From the NCBI RefSeq assembly GCF_905147365.1, contig NC_056418.1, forward strand, positions 4,835,262-4,899,261: DNA of 64,000 bases, written 5' to 3'. The notes below the pieces were generated by a model that saw nothing but the letters and a program-made list of their open reading frames with translations, ran no database searches and was not told the DNA's origin. How positions within the stretch are numbered: the stretch's first letter is position 1; each line of letters opens with the position of its first letter. Below are positions 22,738 through 33,584 of the stretch, piece after piece. This DNA comes from Aricia agestis. Lineage: Eukaryota > Arthropoda > Insecta > Lepidoptera > Lycaenidae. A program made the position numbers and the translations under genes.

Positions 22738-22866
22738 TGTAATCCATACTAGTTAATAGAATCAGGCGGTAACAAAGTAATTTTCGGAAATCCATAGCTT
22801 AAAAGGTGGATGTTCATTCCGCGGAATATTGCTAAAAATAATAACATACTAAATTGTAATCCATAC
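22738..22866 (+). mobile_element. 105-bp element with 12-bp target duplication (family T12)
   Basis: The element is 22750-22854 (TAGTTAATAGAATCAGGCGG ... ATAACATACTAAAT). TGTAATCCATAC is perfectly duplicated at 22738-22749 and 22855-22866. It has no poly(A) tail and no clear terminal inverted repeat beyond a few bases. The relative at 52847-53037 also has its own 12-bp duplication. Class unknown. Confidence 0.75.
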
Positions 22867-22867
22867 T

Positions 22868-23082
22868 TCCATACTAATATTATAAATAAGAAAAAGTGTC
22901 TCTCTGTATGTCTGTTACCTCTTTACGCCCAAACCGCTGAACATTGGCATGCAACACAAAATTTGGCTTGGAGATACTTTTAGTCCCAGGAAAGGACATA
23001 GAATACTTTTTGTCTCGGAAAAATGTACGGTTCCCGCGCAATAAACGAGTTTTGGCGCAACGGAGTTGCGGGCGTCATTTAG
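22868..23082 (+). mobile_element. Helitron, family HINE-B
   Basis: Begins TCCATACTAATATTATAAAT at 22868, contains CTTTACGCCCAAACCGCTGA, and ends GCAACGGAGTTGCGGGCGTC then ATTTAG, where the terminal CTAG has mutated to TTAG. Confidence 0.75.
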
Positions 23083-25552
23083 TATATCATAAATTTAAGA
23101 AATGATGCTAACAGATTAGAAATATTTTCGGTCAACAAATAAACGAAAATCATCGTCGTTAGTGTCTGATGTAGCTGTTGTTTTGGTTCAGACACAATTT
23201 ATACATAATAATATAATTGTTTATAATCACAGGTTTCCTGCTTTTGCCTAATGTCTGCAATCAACTGTGTATAGCTATTTTGTGTAACATCAATTTAAAC
23301 TGAAGATGTCAAGGTTTGACTCTGATACGCTTGTTATATCGTGTCTAACTGATTCTAATATGAGCTTTAAATCAATTAAATTTTGGCACATGATTAACTA
23401 TCACTTTTGGCCGGCTTCATCTTCATGATGAAAAACTATCACTGATGTGGTGACTGATCTCTTTTGAAGACGGCCGAATCCTCAAACTCTATGTTCTCTG
23501 AAAAAAGCTTCCTCTGCTGTATATGTAAAGAAGTTTAAACTTTTTGTAGATAAACATATTTTGTAAATCTAAAACAATAGTAGCACATTTGTAATAACTG
23601 CTAGTATTTTTTTAGATTCACAAATAAGAGGAATTTTGAATATCTACACAAGCATACTAGTAGTACCTATAGCACCTCATTTAATACCTTGATTGGGGAT
23701 TTAGGTGCCACAGTGTAACAGACGGACGGATCTAGATGGAAAGGTTCCGTGCCATTAAACTAATAGGCGTTTCATTATAATAAACATATAATTCATGTTT
23801 AATGTTTATAACTATGTTAATGTTACACACAGACAGCCAAATTAATAAGGCGTGAATGGTTTTGCATAAACGGCTCAAGATGACCAAACCGATTAACAAA
23901 TCTCACCATAAAGACCACTTGTATGTCCAGATCTGATGTTTCCTGTGCTTAAGAAATACTTACGGATATTAGAGATGGTATTTTGGCATCCTGATACCTA
24001 ATATCATAAATGCGAAAGTGTATAAACGTCTGTCAGTTACCTCTTTACGCGCAAACCGCGAAACCGATTTTGCTGAAATTTGGTATGGAGATATTTTGAG
24101 TATCGGGAAAGGACAAAGGATGTTTTTATCCCGCAAAAATTTACGGTTCCCGAGAATAAACGAATTTTAACTATGCCATCAAGCTTTACTGGGTCCAGAT
24201 TACAGCATGGGTATATCCAGTGTACGCCCTTCTCTGGTTTCGGGAGTCCATGAAATGTTTTTCATCCAATTTAATACAAGCTACATCTTTGCGTAATGAA
24301 TTGATAGAATTAATCGTATTACTTAACCCTTGAATGCGCAATTAAATGTAACGTGTAAATATGTGCATGTAATTTTGCATGTGCATGTGTAATTCCACTT
24401 GTGACATGATGTAGCGATTATCCTGTCCAATATCCAGAACATGTTACTTGTTAATTACAAATAGGCATTTCATAATAAACAATAACAGTCAATCATTTAC
24501 ATAATCGCATACAAAATGTGCTCGGGAAAATTAGTCCAGACTCCAGAACAAACTCCAGAAGAGATCGGATGAAAAGCACAGACGCAATAATTTGCGTCTA
24601 CTGACCATAAACGTTAGCTACATTAGATATACAGAGTCTCCTCCACTCCTGAAATACTTATTAAACAAAATCACGAGTTGCGAATGATATCGAGTTCCTT
24701 ATATTAGCTATAGCTTATAAGTTTTAAGACTTCCGAAAGAATCTACCGACTGTTAAGATAAGGTTTAGGCGTAGTCGTCTATTTATGGAGAGCAGTGGGC
24801 GGGGGCACATGTTAATGCTTGTTAATAGCGCGTGGGCCTCGCAAATTTGGTGCCAAACGAACAACATAGAACGCTCCCGTATGATTCACCTGTTGGCAAA
24901 CATTACGCTGCTAATTTAAAATGTAGGCAGGATTGGCGCCGCTAAACTATTTTAGTCGTGGGATTCAAATATCCCTTGAGGCCTTCGAGCTGTAAAATAT
25001 TTTGCAGGGCTGTGGGATGAAATAATGTTTTTAGAAGTGTTTTGTTGTGTTTTAAGAAATGTTTTTAGCTTGAGAAGTGTAAAAGAATTCTAAGAAAAAA
25101 GACTTCTAAAAGAAGCAAAATGTCGTGATCTTCTGCTTTCGCGGAAAATTGTTTTGTACAAAAATTTTACCTTGTTTTTTGATAGGTCTATATCATATAT
25201 GTGAGGTCTATATGTGTGATTCCTTTGAGAGCAAGTTACATTGTTGTGAAAGGGTCAGTTCACACATAAGCGCGACGTTATGACGCGAAATAAGATTGAA
25301 ATGTCATGCGTTCTTCGTTTGTTGTACTTATTTCGCAGGATAATAAATAGTTACAATTGGATGACTTGAGAGTTCTACGAACGACACAGACACACGCGGC
25401 CACGCGGCCAGGGTCATCCAACTGACCGCCACCGCCACCGCAGGCCGCGTCTGTCTGGGAGACGCTTTAACAAGCAATTATTGTTCTTACTTTGACATGT
25501 GCACAGAGGAGACAAAAAGCTCGAACTTTCAAAAGTAATTGGAATGTGTTAC
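23083..25552. other. Intergenic stretch, one Helitron fragment and GC-rich single-copy patches
   Basis: A 3'-truncated HINE-B fragment lies at about 23997-24170. A non-repetitive, less AT-rich patch at about 24780-24960 and a GC-rich patch at about 25380-25470 (with CGCGGCCACGCGGCC and CCGCCACCGCCACCGC) are candidate regulatory DNA. No exon is supported. Confidence 0.35.
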
Positions 25553-25773
25553 TATAGGTCTACCAGAATCTGATGGCAAAAAGTGAGAAATTAAATTGAC
25601 TCTAGCCGGGGTAGTTGGAATAAAACATTTTGATCCTTTTTTTTCCTTTTAGCGGCTTATTTGCCTGTTTCACACACAGTGAAACATGCAAATCTAAAAA
25701 TTTATCCAATGAACAAGGATATTTTTTGAAAATCTACCATCAAAATTTGCCATCAGATCCTGGTAGACCTATA
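25553..25773. mobile_element. MITE with TATAGGTCTACCAGA ends
   Basis: TATAGGTCTACCAGAATCTG and the following ATGGCAAA are inverted at 25746-25773 with one difference. TTTCACACACAGTGAAA lies at the centre. TA at both ends suggests a TA-target transposon. Confidence 0.8.
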
Positions 25774-26091
25774 ATTTTGATTCAGTTTTAAAATGTTGCA
25801 TTATAATTATACAAATAAAATATGAACACCATTTTAATTTTATATTTCAACAATTTTGAGCGTGAAGCAGTAAAAAATAATAGTCACAAAATGTTGCAGT
25901 TAAATACTTACGTAGGTACTAGAGTATACATAGCACAAGATAGATAAGCAACCGACAACCGTACATTTTGAATACATCAGGCCGTGGTGTAACAATAGGG
26001 TGACAGGGTGGGCCCAAGACTCAAGAGGGCCCAGGCCCAAGAGGCCGCAATCTCAGAAATATTTTTATACATTAATTATTACTAGCGACCC

Positions 26092-26585
26092 GCCCCAGCG
26101 TCGCAAGGGTATAAAATATATAGCCACCGAAAAAATGATTAAAATCGATAGCCTATAATGATACTTCACGTGGTCTACTTCTTATCTGTGCCAAATAACA
26201 TAAAAATTGCTCCAGTAGTTCGCGAGATAAGCTCATTCAAAATATAATTTCCCGCGTTTTTTCCACATTCTCTTGTTAGTCTTAGCCTTCCTCAATAAAT
26301 GGGCTATCTAACACTGAAATAATTTTTCAAATCAGACCAGTAGTTCCTGAGATTAGCGCGTTCAAGTTAGCCCTTTCAAATAATTTTCCCCGTTTTTTTC
26401 CACATTTTCCTCTATTTTTTCGCTCCTATTAGTCTTAGCGTGATAAAATATAGCCTATAGCCTTCCTCGATAAATGGGCTATCTAACACTGAAAGAATTA
26501 TCAAAATTCGTTGCGTAGTTTTAAAGATTAAAGGGAACAAAGGGACATGAGGGAAAAAGTGACTTTGTTTTATAACATGTATAGA
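26092..26585 (-). mobile_element. Helitron, family HINE-E
   Basis: Minus-strand 5' end TCTATACATGTTATAAAAC at 26585, 3' end GACGCTGGGGCGGGTCG then CTAG at 26092. Internal AATGGGCTATCTAACACTGA occurs twice (near 26297 and 26463), showing an internal duplication. Confidence 0.65.
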
Positions 26586-26947
26586 TGGTACCTGTTTTAT
26601 TTACCCGTTTAACGTGACAATTTTTACTGATAGTGCCCCATCAATTTTCCAGTTACGCCACTGACATGAGACATCACTACAAGGATTACACATTCATTTT
26701 AAGGGCTAAGGTTGTGTTGAGTAAGTTACAACAATACATAAAGTCAGTATGTCCGTACGTCCAGGAATGTACACCACATGGAAAATAACAGAAGCCTTGA
26801 GAAGGTTCGATTACATCTGTCGTTTCTTCATCCTTATCGAGATTGTAACAATACGGTTGTTGTGTTCTGTTTGTTTGTCATACACACATAAATATAGTGT
26901 AAGAAGATTTAAGATATTTCATAAAATTGCTCGTCCTTACCTTATAG

Positions 26948-27310
26948 TAGGGTTTCTCAAAATGGGGTACGCGAACGCTTAGAGGTTTGCCATTCGACGG
27001 CAGGGGGCGACTAAATACAGAAATTGACTTGATACCGAGTCAAAAGTAATACCTCGATCGTGGGAATCGCAGACACAATAGATTTTCAATCGTTATGCGA
27101 CAGCCGGGTGCCACTTGGCATTTTCATCATCATTGTTGGGTTAGTTCAAAATTGGCCAAAATTACTCCTAAGTCCTAACATTGAATCCATTTGCGACAAG
27201 AAACAAGCATGCACCCATCACATTTCATTAGTTAGTAAAGGGGTTCGCACTTCGCTGTTACCTGGAAATTTTAACAGGGGTTCGTGTAGCCAAAAGTTTG
27301 TGAAACCCTG
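26948..27310. mobile_element. hAT-like non-autonomous element
   Basis: Ends TAGGGTTTCTCAAAATGG and GTTTGTGAAACCCTG are inverted, hAT-like. The flanks CCTTATAG and GCTTAAAG match at 6 of 8 bases, a decayed 8-bp duplication. Confidence 0.55.
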
Positions 27311-28616
27311 GCTTAAAGAAACACAAACACAATTCTTATAAAGTTTATTCCATGTTTAACAAGAATCTGAGAAAGTCTTTGGTTAACATTTCAATCTACA
27401 AGCAAACACACAATAAGACAGAAAAGGTCTACTTAATTAATATTAATTAGTAAATAGCCATATGACTATATTAATAATTATTGTAATCTAAAATATTCTA
27501 TTATTATACTTACACTATCCTACATTATCTAAGATATTTTAGCAATTATAATTGAGGTAGAAAACAGACGCCATCTATTGGGGAGTAGGAACTAATAAAA
27601 GTTACTGGCAACTGATTGCTTTTTTATCTTATTGTCTATTTATCTTTTCAGATAAAAGAGTACTTTGGCCTTAAATTTGATAATGTGAAAAAAAAACAAA
27701 AAGAAACACCTACTTCAAGGCCACTTTTTCCTATCGAAAATATACTTTAGTAGAAATGTGTCCTATGGGTGATTTTTTTTTAATCAAAAATAAAATAACC
27801 CTTGATAGTAATCAGCTCGTTTATAATTTATTTTAATTGCTAATTAATTTTAACTACTACTTTCAGACAAAGCAAAGAATACAATCGTAACTTCATCAAT
27901 AATTAATATAAGAAAAATGATTCTCCGTTTGGTGTCACTATGGTAATTTGGTTATTTTTCGTTTTTTTCTCAAAATATAAAAATTTACCTTTGAAAAGTA
28001 GTACCAAATTTTTTCTGTAAACATAATATTTACAGCCGCATAATTTTTAAATGTTAAATTGTATTGTTTTTCATAGATTTAACTGAAATATACTGAAGGG
28101 ACAGTAATAATATAAGAACGTATTCATATGACGTGTAATTTTGCTAAATTAAACATACTTACCGCATTATATTTATACGTGAAGCAAAAGCATTGAACTC
28201 CTTTTTACGAAAAACGAGCAGAGAGGCCTGGAGGTATATGAAATTTCGCATATTATTGTTTATTTTCAAAAAGAGTGCTAGATTCCATTTTTTTTATTAC
28301 AGTTTCACAAAAAACATCACACACAGTGTTTGTATATGAACTAGCTGTTGCCCGCGACTTCGTATGTGTCAATATAATATAACATTATATACTTTTACTA
28401 TAACTACAACATAATATAACATATTTATACTTTTACTACCTACCACAAAACTTCCACCGATTCGTCGCAGTGTGATATCACATTATAGCTTAGAGTCTTC
28501 CTAATTAAATGCACACAAAACACCGTGACACACAAAAAGCATTATCAATTCTAAAAACTACTTCCTAAGAACAGCGCGTTAAAACGAAGAAACATTGCCA
28601 AACATTGCCCTATAAA
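27311..28616. other. Spacer downstream of VKOR copy A
   Basis: AT-rich. The 3' UTR of copy A must end here, but no clear poly(A) signal can be chosen. ACGCCATCTATTGG near 27571 is a short motif that recurs at several places in the window. Confidence 0.35.
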
Positions 28617-31600
28617 TTATTTCGCTTTTGTGCACAACAGTTTGTACTTTTTAGCGAACAGTATGGTGAGGAAAATGTTAATCATATAGGTAGTTACACA
28701 AACTATACAAAAGTCTTTGAGAATAAAAACAAGAATATAGGCTAAATAAACACACAACGCTAACGATACTAAAGATAGAGCCTGCTGGAATCGTACCACG
28801 CGCGGGTCGTCAAAAGTACCTGAAAATACACATTAAGTATAATATTAAGTAAAATTATTATCCAAGGTTATATATTTAATATGTAAGTAACAAAACGAGC
28901 TGAATTTCTTTTAAATTCCAAGATTTTTCTTAAGAGGGCAACTAACACAAAATTGACGATTTTATCATTCATTTTTATACTTGAAAATAAGCCTCGAATT
29001 GTTTCATTTTCTGAAATTAGATACTACATTATATTTTCAAGAATTCGATCTGAGCAAAAACACGATATCTTAAAATTTCCTCGATAGAAAAAAATCACAA
29101 AGTTGCATCTAATTTTCAGGAATTTTTCATTTATTGCCATAACCGTGCATAATGCATTGAACTAAGTTAATATTTTAACACATCCTACTAATATTATACA
29201 GGCGAAAGTTTGTTTGGATGTATGGATGTATAGATGTATGGATGTGTGGATGTGTGGATGTATGGATGTTTGTTACTCTTTCACGCAAAAACTACTGAAC
29301 GGATTTTAATGAAACTTTACAATAATATAGCTTATACATCAGAATAACACATAGGCTACAATTTTAACCGACTTTCAAAATGGGGGAGGTGTTATGTTCG
29401 TTTTCTTATGTTCAACGATTACTCCGCCGTTTGTTAACCGATTTTCAAAATTTTTCTTTTGGTATGTAGGGTATCATCTTAATTTGGTATTATATTCACA
29501 AAAATGGTGATCTGATGAAGGATCCATAAGTAATCGAGGGAACTCCTCAAAATTTATGGGGAAACATGTGGTGACTTCGGTTTCGTGAGAAGTTTTCTAA
29601 GCATATGCTACAAACAAGTAAGATTTTACACCGAGGTATACCTGGTATACCGTGGTTCGGAAGGTGCTGAGAGAACTCCTGATTCTTTATTAATACAAGT
29701 TTGGGAGTTTCGGCGTTGTTTTAAGAACGAAAAGCATATGCTACTATGCAAATTACATTCATCATCATCATCATCACTACCATAATATTATACCATGCAT
29801 CGTCCCATGATTATGAGCCTTTTCATAGTCTTTTAGATCGAGGCTCGAGTTTGTCAAACGATAATTTAAAAAAATCTATACTTAATATTATAAACCTGAA
29901 GAGTATGTTTGCTTGAATGCGCTAATCTCAGGAACTACTGGTCCGATTTAAAAACTTATTTCAGTGTTAGATATCTCATTTATCGAGTAAGGCTATAGGC
30001 TATAACTATATTATATTATACTAGCTGTTGCCCGCGACTCCGTCCGCGTGGACTTCAGTTTATAGCGCGCGGCGGTGTCAATAAAATTGGTGTCAAAAGC
30101 TTTTTAAAACCCTGGTACCCCTTAAATCAAAATACCCAAAACAGCCGTGTAGTGTGCACATAAGATTTTTTTTAAATCAAACTTTTTTATACCTTTTAAA
30201 GCTTATTTAGCGGTACACAACTTAGCTGCATAATGCATTACACAACTTTAGCTTTGCCCAATAGCCAATACCCATAGGCCATAAACTATTTAGTATTAAT
30301 TATTGGTAGACTGTTGTTTCTGATTTCTATGTTGGTACGTGAGTTATTTAATATCATGTATAACAATCGAAAGAATCGAAATATTAACTCAACATGGTAC
30401 CACCTCTTATAGAAATACATATGAGCAAGCGATAGCGCGATCTAGGCGACTCTTGGCGCCATCTGTTCCAGTTTTTGGAACTAACTTAATTTGAACAAAT
30501 TTACGCATAAACACCCCCTTACAATCCCTTTTTCCAGTAAGAAGTAGCCTATGTCCTTTCTCAGGCTTTAGACTATCTGTGTACAAAATTTCATTACAAT
30601 CGGTTCAGTAGTTTTGGCGCTGTTGTTATTGAATTTGATATCTAATCTAAGTCGGTAGGTGAGTTCTTAGTTAATGACGTGTATAACAATCAAAGGATCG
30701 AAATATTAACTCAACATGGTACCACCTCTTATAGAAATACGCATGAGCAAGCAATAGCGCGATCTAGGGGACTCTTGGTGTCATCTATTTTGAGTTTTTG
30801 GAACTAACTTAATTTGACCAAATTTACGTATTTTCACCCCCTCACAACCCCCTTTTCCAGTTAAAAAGTAGCCTATGTCCTTTCTCAGGCTTTAGACTAT
30901 CTGTGTACAAAATTTCATTACAATCGGTTCAGTAGTTTTGGCGTGAAAGCGAGACAGACAGACAGACAGACAGACAGAGATACTTTCGCATTTATAATAT
31001 TAGTATAGATTATCACGCTAAGACTAATACAACCGAAGAAACTCAGGAAAATGTGGTAAAAATGGGGAAAGTATTAGAAAGGGTTTATCTCACGAACTAT
31101 TGGAGCAATTTTTATAGCAATATTTGGCACTTATATAGAGTAGACCACGTGAAAGGGGTATTTATAGCTATTTTTATTCGAAAATGTACGGTTTCTGTGA
31201 AATTCCTAATTTACGCGGGCGAAGCCGCGCGGGACATCTAGTTGTATATAATTCTATCATTGAGAAACCGACCTAGCGGATTTTTAAAATGTTGTATATT
31301 TATCGATTTATTGAGAAAAGACTAATTTGGCGATGAATCCGCGTCGTCCTTTTTCACCTGGCATATTAAAGACGAGCGTGAGTGTGAAGATTTTTTGGGT
31401 TAGTCGCTCTTCGTCGTCTTAAGAACTCATGAGCCCATTACATTTTTAATATTATACTTCTTTAAATCCGTACTATCCAAACTAATATTATAAATTCGAA
31501 AGTGTGTCTGTCTGTTACCTCTTCACGCCTAAACAGCTGAACCGATTTTGGTGAAATGGAATGTGGGATTTAATATGGAGATAGGTTCTATGAGTCCCGG

Positions 31601-32487
31601 AAAAAGACAATTTTATTCCGGAAAAATGTATAATGTATTCGTTTATTGCGTGGTTCCCGCGCAATAAACGAATTTTGGCGCAACAGAGTTGCGGTTGTTA
31701 TCTAGTATTTCAAATAAAATTAAAAAAAAAAAACTTTAATATCAAAATATAAGAATACTTACTCAAAAATATATAGAAGCAGTAAAACAAAATCCCATAC
31801 AGGCAGTTTGGCAATTTCCAACTTGAGTCCTCTGGAACCAAACCTAAGCCTTTGGCATATCTGAAATATTTTAATTTACATTAAGTAGTTATTCGTTATG
31901 ATTAAAAATATAAAATTCTAATGTAATTTTAAAAATATTGTATTTTAGTCTCTCTAAGAAATCTAAGTACCACTACTGCCCACTAGATGGCGCTTACACC
32001 ATACGTCATGAGACGTTATAACTCCAAAACAGACCTTCATAGGGATACTACTAGCTAAAGTTACGTAAGTAAATAATTATTAAAAATTAAAAATATTTTC
32101 GTTTACAAATGCCTACGCATTCAACTGATAACAGTATAATTGTAAATACGAAAGTGTATGTCTGTCAGTCAGTCTGTCTAGCTGTTACCTCTTCACGCCT
32201 AAAACGCTGAAGCAAGTTTTATTGAAATTTGGTAAAGGATAATTATCTATGGTTCCCGCACGCTAAACGGAGTTTCGAGCCTCAACTTAGTAGGTAGTAA
32301 TAAGTTTTGAATAAAAAACTTACGGTGAACTTAAAACCTTCGTGCAGCTAGCGTGCGGAGCAAAGTCACACATAGCTTTATAGCCCGGTTTCGCCTCCAC
32401 AGCCATTTCCACGTAAAGAGCATAAGTGGACACTAGCACTCCAAAAATACATGTTGAAATAATCGATCGATTCACCCTTCGTAACAT
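28617..32487 (-). CDS. Vkor: Vitamin K epoxide reductase (VKOR), copy A
   Basis: VKOR is an ER membrane enzyme that reduces vitamin K epoxide and quinone using a thiol relay. Three exons: 32487-32324, 31860-31763 and 28819-28617 (TAA at 28617-28619). All introns are GT-AG (donors GTAAGT; acceptors TTTCAG), and the joined frame is 154 codons; human VKORC1 has 163. Residues by position: luminal loop cysteines C40 and C48 (MCDFAPHASC), spaced as in human C43/C51; PNCLYGILFY with the conserved Asn; and the active-site DFCIVCVTTY with C125 and C128. Several hydrophobic stretches fit a four-helix bundle. The start is the ATG at 32485-32487, giving MLRRVN and then the first helix. Intron 2 (2.9 kb) is full of Helitrons. 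Copy B lies just upstream in the same orientation. Small exon edges were inferred by eye. Confidence 0.9.
29184..29850 (+). mobile_element. Helitron, family HINE-C, 3'-truncated
   Basis: Begins TCCTACTAATATTATACAGG and shares CACGCAAAAACTACTGAACG, AACGATTACTCCGCCGTTTG and CATGTGGTGACTTCGGTTTC with 37690-38406. An 8-bp GGATGTAT microsatellite of about seven units lies at 29216-29272. Lies in intron 2 of VKOR copy A. Confidence 0.7.
30021..31009 (-). mobile_element. Helitron, family HINE-D, with internal 325-bp duplication
   Basis: Minus 5' end TCTATACTAATATTATAAAT at 31009, 3' end GTCGCGGGCAACAG then CTAG at 30021. Two direct copies of a ~300-bp block (about 30330-30625 and 30655-30950) share AACTCAACATGGTACCACC and AAAAGTAGCCTATGTCC-type sequence. 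A CAGA microsatellite lies near the 5' end. In VKOR copy A intron 2. Confidence 0.8.
31010..31241 (+). mobile_element. Helitron 3' portion, family HINE-E
   Basis: Ends GCGGGCGAAGCCGCGCGGGA then CATCTAG at 31235-31241. Body shared with 26092-26585. It abuts the 5' end of HINE-D at 31009 head to head and lacks its own 5' end. Confidence 0.7.
31476..31705 (+). mobile_element. Helitron, family HINE-B
   Basis: Starts TCCAAACTAATATTATAAAT and ends GCAACAGAGTTGCGG, TTGTTAT, CTAG (31702-31705). A fragment of the same family (about 32130-32300) lies between exons 1 and 2 of VKOR copy A. Confidence 0.75.
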
Positions 32488-33455
32488 TGTTTGAGTTTTA
32501 GACCTAAAAAGGTTTGTAAAGCATTAGATAAAGAATAGAAAAAACTTTAAATAAAACCCAGAGCTGAAGCAGGTAAATGAAGCTAAGATTTAAGATGATT
32601 ATAGCTTTAAACTGTACAATAAATTAATCTTTTAAGCTAAATCTTACCTTAAGCTCTAATTTTGAATATAAATTAAGCATGTAACAAAATGTAAAGTCTA
32701 CTAGTCACAAGTTATGAATACAATTAATTTTATCATGTGAAAATAATAAGAATAGATAATATTTATTACGACTGTTATATAATTCGTTTTGTAGATAATG
32801 GTTAGAGAATTTAATGTATATCTTAGATAAAAAATGATCAATTAATATTGATTACTATTCGATTTTTGTATTCAAGAGTATTAAAAACAATCCAAGTCAG
32901 AATGGTTAACCATTACAATGACTTCACTGTTTGATATTAGGATAGCACGAAGGCGCTCTAAGTCACAAAAATCACATTTTTTATAACAGTTGTATTAGTA
33001 TGAAGACGTGAAAACAAGTTATGTAGGAAACTACTATAAATAGCTAATCTCAAGTTATTGTAGATTTAAAAATAGATATGTAGTTCCTTACTATTAATAT
33101 GTAGGAAAGCTTTACTTACTCATTGAAATACTTAAAACAAATACAAGTATTTTTGTTGTTATGAATAGTAGCCGTACATACCTGATAAAGGCCTCCTTAT
33201 CACACGAGTTCCCGCCAAGCCGGCAACTTGACGACTAAATTAATATTTCATTCCTAGACAAGTCAATCGAGTGTGTTAAGAGCTAACACAGGGGTTTATT
33301 ATCTACGACATAAAGATCACCATCATAGATACTCCGAGGTGAAAAGAATGTGAACGAATTCGCATATTCATAAGCTTGTTGTGTTAACTCGAGCCGAGCG
33401 TATGTTTTTGACAGATTTGACGTCATACATTATAATACATACATTATAATACATA

Positions 33456-33490
33456 TAAGATTAAGTATCTAGAACAGATACTTAATCTTA
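33456..33490 (-). other. Perfect 15-bp hairpin in the 3' UTR of VKOR copy B
   Basis: TAAGATTAAGTATCT (33456-33470) is perfectly inverted at 33476-33490 with a 5-base loop, about 95 bases after the copy B stop. It could be an RNA element in the transcript or a MITE relic. Confidence 0.6.
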
Positions 33491-33584
33491 ATAAAAAGAC
33501 ATTTAAATTTTTGAATAATTTTTATTTTAGATTTACATCTTAGCGTAAAGGTTTTACGACACTTTTTAGTTTTTACGACTACAC

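Noticed and set aside
25330..25470. Coding exon in GC-rich patch
   Set aside because: No frame with convincing splice sites; CCGCCACCGCC and CGCGGCC repeats explain the composition.
29585..29785. 66-codon plus-strand frame
   Set aside because: Lies wholly inside a non-autonomous Helitron (HINE-C) with no coding consensus.
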